The notes under the pieces are model-generated. The model was given only the letters and a program-made list of their open reading frames with translations. It had not been told where the DNA came from and did not search any database. DNA of 7,916 bases from SBAX01 sp964421865 (lineage in GTDB: Bacteria; Planctomycetota; Phycisphaerae; UBA1845): the NCBI GenBank assembly GCA_964421865.1, contig CAYQZH010000216.1, forward strand, positions 1 to 7,916. The letters are read 5' to 3'. The first letter of the stretch is position 1; every line of letters starts with the position of its first letter. Shown piece after piece: positions 1 to 5,474 of this stretch. Both the position numbers and the translations under genes were made by a program.

Positions 1-1325
1 TTGCGATAGAGGCTGGACAGCCCGATGCCCAGGGCGTGGGCGGCCTCCGCTTTGTTGTTTCCGAAGGTCGCCAGCACTCGCAGGATGTGCTGCCGTTCAA
101 ACTCGCGGGCGGCGTCGCGGAGGTTCAGGCTGCCGATGTCCGCGTCCGAGATTTGACCCGCCACGAAGGAGAGGTCGCGCAGGGCCACGGGGTGACCGTC
201 GGCGAAGATGAGGGCCCGTTCGACGACGTTCTCCAGTTCGCGGACGTTGCCCCGCCAAGGGTAATCGCACAGGGCTTGCACAGCCTCCGGGTCGAAGCCG
301 GGGCAATGGGTGTTCAGTTCCGCGTTGTACTTGGCGACGAAGTGGGCGATCAGGAGGGGGATGTCCGCGCGCCGTTCGCGCAGCGGGGCAACGGTGATGC
401 CGATGACGTGCAGTCGATAGTAGAGGTCCTCGCGGAATTGCTTAGCCTCAACGGCTTCCTGCAGATCACGGTTGGTCGCGGCGATGACCCGAATGTGCAC
501 GGGCCGGGTGCGGCTCTCGCCGACGCGGGTGATGGCTCGTTGCTCGATCGCCCGTAGGAGGACGGACTGACTGGAGAAGGGGAGATTGCTGATTTCGTCG
601 AGGAAAAGCGTTCCGCCGTTGGCGGCCTCAAAGTAGCCGGTGCGGTCGGTCTCGGCCCCGGTGAAGGCGCCGCGGCGGTAGCCGAACAGTTCGCTTTCGA
701 CGAGCGCATCGGCCAATCCGCCGCAATTGACGGCCACAAAGGGCTTCTCGGCGGTCATCCCGGAATAGTGAATGGCACGGGCGACGACCTCCTTGCCGGT
801 TCCGCTCTCCCCGCAGATGAGGACGTTGCTCATGGTGTTGGAGATGCGCAGGACGGTCTCGCGGATGGCGGCGATGGTCGGCGATTGGCCCACAATGGCC
901 GAGACGTCGAAGCGCTGCCGCAGTTGGTCGCGCAGGAGCTTGTTTTCCTTGGAGAGATCGTCCTGGGCGAGGAGGCGTTTGAGCTTGAAGATCACTTCGT
1001 CGAGAATCAGCGGCTTGCAGATGTAGTCGCGGACGCCTTTCTTCATCGCCTGGACGGCCGTCTCCACCTCGCCGAACGCGGTGATGACGATGATGACCGC
1101 CTCCGGGGAGAGCTTGACGGCTTGGTCGATCAAATCCATTCCCGTCAGACCGGGCATTCGCAGATCGGTGATGATGGCGTCTACGGAGTTGGTCTTCAGG
1201 GCCTTGAGGGCAGAGGTGCCGTCGCGGCAGGCGATCACGTGGAACCCTTCTTCCTTCAAGACCTCGGCGAGGTTCTCGCGGAGGGTGGTTTCGTCGTCGG
1301 CTAGCAGAATGGTCGCCTGTTCCAT
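1..1325 (-). CDS. NtrC-family sigma-54-dependent response regulator (3' end cut by window edge)
   Basis: Reading the minus strand from ATG at 1325 gives 441 uninterrupted codons. The frame is still open at base 1, so only the last few residues are missing. Residues 1-120 are a receiver domain with acidic pair D10/D11, phosphoacceptor D54 (ITDLRMPG), T82 and K104 (CKP). Residues about 143-370 are an AAA+ domain: Walker A GESGTGKE (172-179), GAFTGA sigma-54 contact loop (219-224), Walker B GGTLFLDE (237-244) and sensor-II WRGNVREL (357-364). Residues about 402-441 form a Fis-type helix-turn-helix (NNKAEAAHALGIG, ending LSSLYR). Such proteins bind upstream enhancer sites when phosphorylated and use ATP to open sigma-54 promoters. 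All key residues are present, so it should be active. The start lies one base after the kinase stop (TGACATG), implying translational coupling and a cognate pair. The family is certain; the targets are not. Candidate sigma-54 promoters in this window suggest local ones. Confidence 0.95.
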   Translation of the reverse strand, partial: MEQATILLADDETTLRENLAEVLKEEGFHVIACRDGTSALKALKTNSVDAIITDLRMPGLTGMDLIDQAVKLSPEAVIIVITAFGEVETAVQAMKKGVRDYICKPLILDEVIFKLKRLLAQDDLSKENKLLRDQLRQRFDVSAIVGQSPTIAAIRETVLRISNTMSNVLICGESGTGKEVVARAIHYSGMTAEKPFVAVNCGGLADALVESELFGYRRGAFTGAETDRTGYFEAANGGTLFLDEISNLPFSSQSVLLRAIEQRAITRVGESRTRPVHIRVIAATNRDLQEAVEAKQFREDLYYRLHVIGITVAPLRERRADIPLLIAHFVAKYNAELNTHCPGFDPEAVQALCDYPWRGNVRELENVVERALIFADGHPVALRDLSFVAGQISDADIGSLNLRDAAREFERQHILRVLATFGNNKAEAAHALGIGLSSLYR

Positions 1326-1326
1326 G

Positions 1327-2718
1327 TCACTGATCCGGTAACTCGGTCAGAACCGGGATTTCGACGGTAAAGACGGTGCCGCAGCCGTTTCGGGCGGCGA
1401 AGTCGATCCTGCCTCCGTGCTTTTGGACGATCCCGTAGCTGACGGCCAGCCCCAACCCGGTGCCTCGTCCCGGTTCCTTCGTGGTGTAGAACGGCTCGAA
1501 GACCCGCCGGCCGATCTCCGCGGGGATGCCGCAACCCGTATCTTCGAAGCGGAAGCGAATGGCCCAGGGATGGTGTTCGGCCCGGACGCTGAGCGTCCCC
1601 CCGTCGGGCATGGCGTCGAGGGCGTTGAGCAGGACGTTGATGAAGACTTGCTGGAGTTGCCCGCGTACGGCATAGGTCTGCGGCAAAGCGGAGGGGGAGA
1701 CGAAGTCGATCGACACCTTGCGGGCGCGTCCGTCGAAGGAGACGAGCCGCACCGCTTCCTCGAGCGTCGGTCCCAAATCGACGTACTCCCAGTGCTCGGA
1801 GGTCGGACGCGCCAAACCGGCCAATTGACGCACCGTGGCCGAAATCCGCAGAATGTGCGTCTGGATCAAATCGAGCTGTTCCGCGTGCTGCGGGGCGCCG
1901 CCGCGGCGCTTGAGCATCTGCACGATGGAGGAGATGCTCGAGAGGGGGTTGCCGATTTCGTGGGCGATCCCGGCGGCCATCTGGCCGATGGCGACCATCT
2001 TTTCTTTTTCCACCATCTGGGCGCGCATCCGGCGGACCTGTTCGGCCTCCTCGTCCAACAGGTACATCAGATTGTTGAGGCTCTCGCCGAGCTTGGTCAC
2101 TCCGTCCGGGCAGGAAAGGCGGTACACCCTGCAGTCGTGGCATTGCTGGATGGTCACCTGCGGGGTGCGGCCGTCGCGCGAGGCTCTGGACAGCGCCACC
2201 GTCTGCCAACAGCGTCCATTCGCGGAGCCGTGCATGGGGCAATCCGTCTTGCGGCAATCGAAAACGTCCCGGCAGCTCACCAGATGCGGGTTCTCGAAGT
2301 GGACCCTGGCCGGGGCGTCAAACCTATAGCTCTCCAACAAGCGACCCAGTTGTTCGGCCGTGTCGGCCAGGTGCGTCTGTTGGCGGCGCATGACGAGGAA
2401 CACCACGGCGCTGCCGATTCCGGTCACGATGGCGGACCGGGCGGTGAGCAGGAGGTGCCGCCATCCGGTCGTAAGTCCAGGGAAAAAATGGTGTTCGACG
2501 ACATCGGAGCCGACGAAAAGCGCCGCGCAGCCGACGAGCAACAGAATCGGTCCGAGGATCCTCCAGCCCTTCCAGGCCGTTCGAGGGGGGACGAACGTCG
2601 GGCGCAAGCGACGAGCGGAGGCGGCGTCGGGGAGGACCTTCAAGGCGACTTCAGCGACCGGCGATCGTCCGTTTCCGCCGGGGGTTGTGACCCGCGTATT
2701 CGCCTGTTCCACTGCCAT
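1327..2718 (-). CDS. Membrane sensor histidine kinase with cytoplasmic cysteine cluster
   Basis: This 463-residue protein starts at ATG 2718. Its upstream sequence has only a weak Shine-Dalgarno-like stretch, so the exact start is less sure than the gene. Residues about 52-71 and 88-110 are two membrane helices joined by a loop of roughly 16 residues, which leaves no room for an extracytoplasmic sensor domain. Residues 149-203 hold seven cysteines (149, 155, 160, 170, 193, 196, 203) spaced C-x5-C-x4-C-x9-C and C-x2-C-x6-C, with a CW pair at 170-171. They should lie on the cytoplasmic side. A predicted helix or coil (about 210-245) leads to the phosphoacceptor H253 in AHEIGNPLSSI. The ATPase domain follows: N box around N365 (NVLLNALDAM), G1 DTGCGIP (393-399) and G2 GRGTGLGL (417-424). 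The core resembles NtrB/ZraS-type kinases, but there is no recognisable PAS domain. The cysteine cluster resembles metal- or iron-sulfur-binding cysteine domains seen in some sensor proteins; the ligand is unknown. It presumably phosphorylates the regulator encoded immediately downstream. Confidence 0.95.
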   Translation of the reverse strand: MAVEQANTRVTTPGGNGRSPVAEVALKVLPDAASARRLRPTFVPPRTAWKGWRILGPILLLVGCAALFVGSDVVEHHFFPGLTTGWRHLLLTARSAIVTGIGSAVVFLVMRRQQTHLADTAEQLGRLLESYRFDAPARVHFENPHLVSCRDVFDCRKTDCPMHGSANGRCWQTVALSRASRDGRTPQVTIQQCHDCRVYRLSCPDGVTKLGESLNNLMYLLDEEAEQVRRMRAQMVEKEKMVAIGQMAAGIAHEIGNPLSSISSIVQMLKRRGGAPQHAEQLDLIQTHILRISATVRQLAGLARPTSEHWEYVDLGPTLEEAVRLVSFDGRARKVSIDFVSPSALPQTYAVRGQLQQVFINVLLNALDAMPDGGTLSVRAEHHPWAIRFRFEDTGCGIPAEIGRRVFEPFYTTKEPGRGTGLGLAVSYGIVQKHGGRIDFAARNGCGTVFTVEIPVLTELPDQ

Positions 2719-2772
2719 CGTAGGCCGCCTAAACTGGTGTCTGGCGGCGGGATCCAGCCCCCAAACGGGTAG

Positions 2773-2787
2773 TGGTCCACTTGTTGC
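2773..2787 (+). promoter_or_regulatory. Possible upstream sigma-54-type promoter element
   Basis: The sequence TGGTCCACTTGTTGC fits the GG-N10-GC spacing (GG 2774-2775, GC 2786-2787). It keeps TGG and the full TTGC of the -12 part, but differs from TGGCACG at several -24 positions. It lies exactly 100 bases upstream of the better element at 2873-2888, in the same orientation. It could be a second start site for the lipoprotein transcript or a chance match. Confidence 0.35.
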
Positions 2788-2798
2788 GGTATCCCGCC

Positions 2799-2812
2799 CC
2801 GGAACGTTCGGG
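2799..2812. promoter_or_regulatory. Interrupted palindrome, possible enhancer or operator site
   Basis: CCGGAACGTTCGGG has a perfect 8-base core, GAACGTTC (2802-2809), flanked by CC/GG pairs after one mismatch. Its centre is about 68 bases upstream of the -24 GG of the candidate promoter at 2873-2888, a plausible distance for an NtrC-type upstream activating site. A similar half-site (CGTTCGGG) recurs at 2921-2928. Only one full site is visible, whereas such activators usually use two or more, so the call is tentative. Confidence 0.3.
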
Positions 2813-2872
2813 CAAGTTTCATGCCGCGGCGCGGGGGTCCGGGACGATAAGTACTGGCGCCGCCGGTCGGTA

Positions 2873-2888
2873 CGGCACGCGGGATGCT
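2873..2888 (+). promoter_or_regulatory. Candidate sigma-54 promoter for the lipoprotein gene
   Basis: The sequence CGGCACGCGGGATGCT matches the sigma-54 consensus TGGCACG-N4-TTGCW at ten of twelve defined positions. GG (2874-2875) and GC (2886-2887) are separated by exactly ten bases. Transcription would begin near 2899, giving a leader of about 48 bases before ATG 2947. A sigma-54 activator is encoded on the other side of the divergent region, which supports the call. It remains a sequence match without experimental support. Confidence 0.6.
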
Positions 2889-2946
2889 TAATCCAAGGCG
2901 TCCACGACGCTGATTGAGGGCGTTCGGGGGCGACCGGAGTGGTTTT

Positions 2947-3162
2947 ATGAGGTCATCGACAAGGCGGAGTGTAAATCCACCAAGGCGTGGGTTGGCGGTC
3001 CTTTTGTTGGCCCTGTTGGCGCCGGCGATCGCCGGCTGTCCGTCTGAGTTTACCGACCAGATCGCCACCGCCTTTGAGACCGCGGCACGAGGGATCGCCA
3101 ACGCGGCCGTCGATCTCCTCTTCAACGAGTTTCAATCGAACGGGTCGTCTACGGGAGGGTAA
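2947..3162 (+). CDS. Small predicted lipoprotein of unknown function
   Basis: This is a 71-residue protein from ATG 2947, chosen because GGAG (2936-2939) sits seven bases upstream. A TTG at 2914 in the same frame would add eleven residues but has no comparable ribosome site. The N-terminus is basic (RSSTRRS..PPRR, residues 2-14), followed by a hydrophobic stretch (15-30) ending in lipobox IAGC with C31. This is a signal peptidase II signature, so the mature protein is about 41 residues anchored to a membrane. The mature part is mostly one predicted amphipathic helix (about residues 35-63) and a Ser/Gly-rich tail. It has no CXXCH and no domain I recognise. A sigma-54-type promoter lies upstream. 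Its stop is 10 bases from the stop of the convergent cytochrome gene. The lipoprotein signal is convincing; function cannot be assigned. Confidence 0.75.
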   Translation: MRSSTRRSVNPPRRGLAVLLLALLAPAIAGCPSEFTDQIATAFETAARGIANAAVDLLFNEFQSNGSSTGG

Positions 3163-3172
3163 GGCACCGCGC

Positions 3173-3940
3173 TCAGTTCATATCGTGGCAGGTGAAACAT
3201 AGGGCCGAGCCCTCGATCGGAACGGTCAGGCGGTTGGGTTCCCGCCCGTAGAGGTCGTGGCACGACAGGCAGCTTACGTTGCCGCCGGGCAGGCGGACGA
3301 CCGGCGGGAGCATGGTGGGCGGGCGGAGGCGCGAGTCCGTCCGGCGGCTGGCGGCGGACGAGTAGCGGACCCCCACCGGATGGTTGCGTTGCTTGTCGCC
3401 GATCGCGCCGTCACCGCGGTTCCATTTCGTTTGGTACGCCGATTCCCCGGCGGTGACGCCGTCGTGGCACTCCAGGCATCGGCGCGACTCCGCGTCCAAT
3501 AGGCCCGATCCCGCGGAGGAACGGTCCGTTTCGGGCATCATGTGGGCTCGCGGCAAGGCCAGCCAGTGCATTCCGGCAGCCGTTCGCTGCCCGTCTTCGC
3601 TGTGACAGTTGGAGCAAAATTGCTGCGGATCCGCGCTTGCGTTTCCGCCGCCGCGAAGACTCGCGCCCTTTGCGCCGCCGAGGTCTGGAAGACCGGCGTG
3701 GCAGGTGGTGCAGGTGATCGTCCCGTTGGCGTCCAGAGGCCAGTCCTTGGGAATGCGGACCGCGGAGGACGGAACCACGCGAACGGGGTGGTTGGCGACG
3801 CCGGGACCGTCGCGCAGCTTGTCCGTCCCACTACGACCCGACTCGTGGGAGGCCCCCAACGCGGCCAGCGGGATCGTGACCGACAACGTGGCAGCGGCGC
3901 GTAGCTTGAGCCATCTGCGCGGGCATGGATGAGGTGACAA
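3173..3940 (-). CDS. Secreted five-haem c-type cytochrome
   Basis: The protein is 255 residues if translation starts at TTG 3940, chosen because GGAG (3952-3949) lies eight bases upstream. A GTG at 3961 in the same frame would add seven residues but has no ribosome site. The N-terminus has a basic stretch (RRWLKLR) and a hydrophobic segment ending ALGA, a typical Sec signal with cleavage near residue 30. Five CXXCH haem-attachment sites follow: CTTCH (77), CSNCH (109), CLECH (155), CLSCH (224) and CFTCH (248). HPV motifs occur after Asn at 50-53 and 186-189, and extra histidines could serve as distal ligands. Haem is attached after export, so the protein acts in the periplasm or outside the cell, most likely in electron transfer. 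The pattern resembles the doubled-CXXCH / cytochrome c3-like group. There is no oxidoreductase domain, so it is probably a carrier. It converges on the lipoprotein gene, and terminators for both must lie inside the opposing gene or be absent. Confidence 0.9.
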   Translation of the reverse strand: MSPHPCPRRWLKLRAAATLSVTIPLAALGASHESGRSGTDKLRDGPGVANHPVRVVPSSAVRIPKDWPLDANGTITCTTCHAGLPDLGGAKGASLRGGGNASADPQQFCSNCHSEDGQRTAAGMHWLALPRAHMMPETDRSSAGSGLLDAESRRCLECHDGVTAGESAYQTKWNRGDGAIGDKQRNHPVGVRYSSAASRRTDSRLRPPTMLPPVVRLPGGNVSCLSCHDLYGREPNRLTVPIEGSALCFTCHDMN

Positions 3941-3948
3941 CCTGGAGG

Positions 3949-3952
3949 CTCC
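3949..3952 (-). promoter_or_regulatory. Ribosome binding site deciding the TTG start of the five-haem cytochrome
   Basis: GGAG on the minus strand ends eight bases before TTG 3940. The alternative GTG 3961 has no purine-rich sequence at the right distance. Other genes here also carry clear Shine-Dalgarno sequences, which favours the TTG. Confidence 0.45.
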
Positions 3953-4167
3953 AACGCGCACGGCGCGCGATGAGGCGAAGCGGCCTCGTGCCGCCCGTTC
4001 GACCCAGCCTCCGACGGGCCGAGCGGACTTTGGTGGGAATCACGCTCGAGAAGGGCCCCTGCGGCTTCCTCCGATCCCATCCCGGTCCGAACCTACCTTG
4101 CCGGTACGATGATCCGCCTTTGGGGTTGGTCCGGCTCCGAGAGGCTAAACCACCCGAACGCTGCAAT

Positions 4168-4192
4168 GAGAGTTATAGGACATAAAGTTCTC
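4168..4192. promoter_or_regulatory. AT-rich imperfect inverted repeat, possible promoter or operator
   Basis: Arms GAGA(G)TTAT (4168-4176) and ATAA(AGT)TCTC (4182-4192) can pair with a small internal loop around AGGAC. This is one of the few AT-rich stretches in the region and includes TATAGG and CATAAAG, which could serve as a -10 element. No matching -35 is evident. Confidence 0.25.
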
Positions 4193-4308
4193 AGTTTTGG
4201 GAAAAGTGCCCGTCGAAACTCCCGAAAATGCGAACTGTGCGGCGCGGCATCACGGCATCGAGGCCGGGCCTTCCCAGCCGAACGGCCGGCGGCATGGCGA
4301 TTGCAGGA

Positions 4309-4324
4309 ACCTATCGTGATAGGT
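4309..4324. promoter_or_regulatory. Perfect 16-base palindrome, candidate operator
   Basis: ACCTATCGTGATAGGT has two 7-base arms around a 2-base centre. It ends 28 bases before the AGGAGG ribosome site of the gene starting at GTG 4366. The two-base centre disfavours an RNA hairpin and suits a site for a dimeric DNA-binding protein. The regulator is unknown. Confidence 0.4.
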
Positions 4325-4352
4325 GCGGCGAATGGGCCGACTCCACAAACGC

Positions 4353-4358
4353 AGGAGG
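4353..4358 (+). promoter_or_regulatory. Strong ribosome binding site fixing the GTG 4366 start
   Basis: A full AGGAGG lies seven bases before GTG 4366, which begins directly with a hydrophobic signal sequence. This decides against the upstream in-frame ATG codons at 4228 and 4294. Confidence 0.7.
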
Positions 4359-4365
4359 CCGATCT

Positions 4366-5181
4366 GTGATCCAGGTAGCGGGGCTGTTGTTTATGGTCGG
4401 GACAGTGGCCGTCAGCCACGCCATCGCCGCGACCGACCAGGTGTTCTTTCCGCTCGCGGATGGGACGCTTGTGGACGGCAAAGGGTACGGCCCTTTCGAC
4501 GGGCACGCCGATGCCTGGGATTGGAGCTTCAACCAATCGAGCTACGAGGGAAGCATCTCGCTTTCCAACGAGGCGGCGGAGTCGAGTTCCGAGTCTCGCG
4601 TTGTTTGGGAGTACGACCTGAGCGTGCTTTCGACGGCCTTGCCGGTGACGGCCGAGTTGCGTTTCACGCTACGCGGGGCGCCTCGTTTCCCGGCCGAGGC
4701 GGCGCCGGTGAGCGTGTATGCCTACGCCGCCGATCTTCTCGAAGGAGCGGAGGATTTTAGGGCCGCGCCGATCGGCCTTGTGGGGATCGTATACATTGAG
4801 CCGTACCAAACGCCGACGACCTACACGCTTAGGGTTGGCGCTGTTGTCAATGACACACTTCACCAGGGGGTGAAGAGAATCGGCTTTCGATTCCAGATCG
4901 ATCCGGACGCGCCGCCCGGCGCGAATCAAGCCTTTTTCGATGCCCTCGACTCCGATAAGCTCACTAAACCGCAGCTCATCGTTAACGCGGCCGTGCCCGG
5001 CGATGCCGACGAGGATCAGGACGTGGACCTGGATGACTTTGCCACTTTCACGGCGTGTATGACCGGACCGGGCGGGACCGCGACCCCCGCGTGCATGGTG
5101 TTTGACTTCGACTTGGACGCCGACGTCGATCTTCTGGACCTCCAAGCCTTCCTGTACTACTGGTCTTTTTTCCCCCATTAG
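4366..5181 (+). CDS. Secreted beta-rich protein with C-terminal dockerin-like calcium-loop pair
   Basis: This is a 271-residue protein from GTG 4366. Residues 2-21 are hydrophobic and end HAIA-A, a likely Sec signal, though with no basic residue in front of the hydrophobic core. Residues about 24-208 have alternating beta-strand character, with a 'SRVVWEYDLS' stretch (78-86) and an 'AELRFTLRG' stretch (96-104). This resembles jelly-roll carbohydrate-associated or DNRLRE-type modules in broad outline only; I would not name a family. Residues 211-258 contain two 12-residue calcium loops: D213-D224 (D.D.D...D..D) and D247-D258. Between them are CMTGPGG (231-237) and a pair of cysteines (231, 243) that could form a disulfide. 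This arrangement resembles dockerin type I repeats and is common on secreted planctomycete proteins. It has no haem motif. Its neighbours are exported cytochromes, so a structural or attachment role outside the cytoplasm is plausible. Stop is TAG. Confidence 0.85.
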   Translation: MIQVAGLLFMVGTVAVSHAIAATDQVFFPLADGTLVDGKGYGPFDGHADAWDWSFNQSSYEGSISLSNEAAESSSESRVVWEYDLSVLSTALPVTAELRFTLRGAPRFPAEAAPVSVYAYAADLLEGAEDFRAAPIGLVGIVYIEPYQTPTTYTLRVGAVVNDTLHQGVKRIGFRFQIDPDAPPGANQAFFDALDSDKLTKPQLIVNAAVPGDADEDQDVDLDDFATFTACMTGPGGTATPACMVFDFDLDADVDLLDLQAFLYYWSFFPH

Positions 5182-5191
5182 CCCCCCACTA

Positions 5192-5219
5192 ACCGTCCAC
5201 AATCGAGACGAGGGACGGT
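5192..5219 (+). terminator. Weak candidate terminator hairpin after the dockerin-like gene
   Basis: ACCGTCC (5192-5198) and GGACGGT (5213-5219) form a perfect 7-pair stem with a 14-base loop, ten bases after the TAG stop. Only a broken T-rich stretch follows (TTTCTCATTTT), so this is a poor intrinsic terminator. It could be a transcript-end stabiliser or chance. Confidence 0.3.
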
Positions 5220-5360
5220 GCGTTTCTCATTTTAGGGAAAACACGTCTCATTCAGGGGTTGCAGGCAACCGAGGAAGTTGGTTCGTAACACCGGCCTTGA
5301 CAGGCACTTACATCTACTTTCACCCGAAACCGGCTCGGAAGCCGCGGCCCCGATAAGCGG

Positions 5361-5376
5361 TGGTACGACGCTTGCC
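5361..5376 (+). promoter_or_regulatory. Candidate sigma-54 promoter for the propeller-cytochrome gene
   Basis: TGGTACGACGCTTGCC matches TGGCACG-N4-TTGCW, with one change in the -24 block (C to T) and one at the final W. The GG (5362-5363) and GC (5374-5375) are exactly ten bases apart. Transcription would start near 5387, leaving a leader of about 88 bases before ATG 5475. With a sigma-54 activator encoded in the same window, this is the best promoter match found here. Confidence 0.65.
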
Positions 5377-5461
5377 GTCCCAAGATTGGCGTCGGCCGAG
5401 TGGGCCGGCGTGGTCTTGTAGTTTGGCGTCGCGTACCTGCGCCGTTGGCGTGCGGGACGTT

Positions 5462-5468
5462 GGGGAGG
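5462..5468 (+). promoter_or_regulatory. Ribosome binding site fixing the ATG 5475 start
   Basis: GGGGAGG ends six bases before ATG 5475, which opens directly into a hydrophobic signal sequence. The in-frame GTG at 5400 and TTG at 5460 lack such a site. Confidence 0.65.
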
Positions 5469-5474
5469 ATAGTC

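Larger units (their letters stand above)
2719..2946. promoter_or_regulatory. Divergent intergenic region between kinase and lipoprotein gene
   Basis: This 228-base spacer separates the minus-strand two-component genes from the plus-strand lipoprotein gene, so promoters for both should lie here. On the plus strand it holds two GG-N10-GC sigma-54-type elements and the palindrome at 2799-2812, each listed separately. I saw no convincing sigma-70 or sigma-54 promoter pointing toward the kinase. Confidence 0.6.
3941..4365. other. Divergent non-coding region between cytochrome and dockerin-like genes
   Basis: In these 425 bases I find no gene I can support. The frame of the plus-strand gene stays open upstream to an ATG at 4228, but that stretch looks unlike a signal peptide and lies above a strong ribosome site. 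Supported contents are an AT-rich imperfect inverted repeat (4168-4192), a perfect palindrome (4309-4324) and ribosome binding sites at both ends. Promoters for both flanking genes presumably lie here; none is clear enough to call. Confidence 0.6.
5182..5474. other. Intergenic leader before the propeller-cytochrome gene
   Basis: This 293-base spacer contains the weak hairpin at 5192-5219 and two short stem-loops (GGTTG/CAACC at 5257-5270; CGGCT/AGCCG at 5331-5344). It also holds a TTGACA hexamer at 5297-5302 without a convincing -10, and the strong sigma-54 promoter match at 5361-5376. I could not match the small stem-loops to a riboswitch I know. Confidence 0.5.

Noticed and set aside
1417..2772. 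Long plus-strand open frame opposite the kinase (about 450 codons)
   Set aside because: It is the antisense shadow of a well-supported kinase in GC-rich DNA. It has no recognisable domain, no signal and low-complexity Gly/Asp/Val composition.
3021..3036. Perfect palindrome GCCGGCGATCGCCGGC inside the lipoprotein gene
   Set aside because: It encodes the end of the signal peptide and is built from GC-rich Ala/Gly codons. There is no T-run and no second copy, so it is probably compositional.
3978..3996. GGCACGAGGCCGCTT on the minus strand as a sigma-54 promoter for the five-haem cytochrome
   Set aside because: The -24 block is good, but GG and the following GC are only nine bases apart instead of ten, and the -12 block is poor.
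4031..4047. TGGTGGGAATCACGCT as a sigma-54 promoter toward the dockerin-like gene
   Set aside because: Spacing is right, but most of the -24 and -12 specific bases disagree. It is also more than 300 bases from the start codon.
4228..4365. Upstream extension of the dockerin-like gene to ATG 4228 or ATG 4294
   Set aside because: The extra residues do not resemble a signal peptide, and the AGGAGG at 4353-4358 points to GTG 4366. The 16-base palindrome also falls in this stretch.
5297..5302. TTGACA hexamer as a sigma-70 -35 element
   Set aside because: No TATAAT-like sequence lies 16-18 bases downstream, whereas a much better sigma-54 match follows at 5361.
5251..5346. Small stem-loops in the leader of the propeller gene as a riboswitch
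   Set aside because: The stems are only five pairs each, and I could not place conserved core sequences of any riboswitch class I know.
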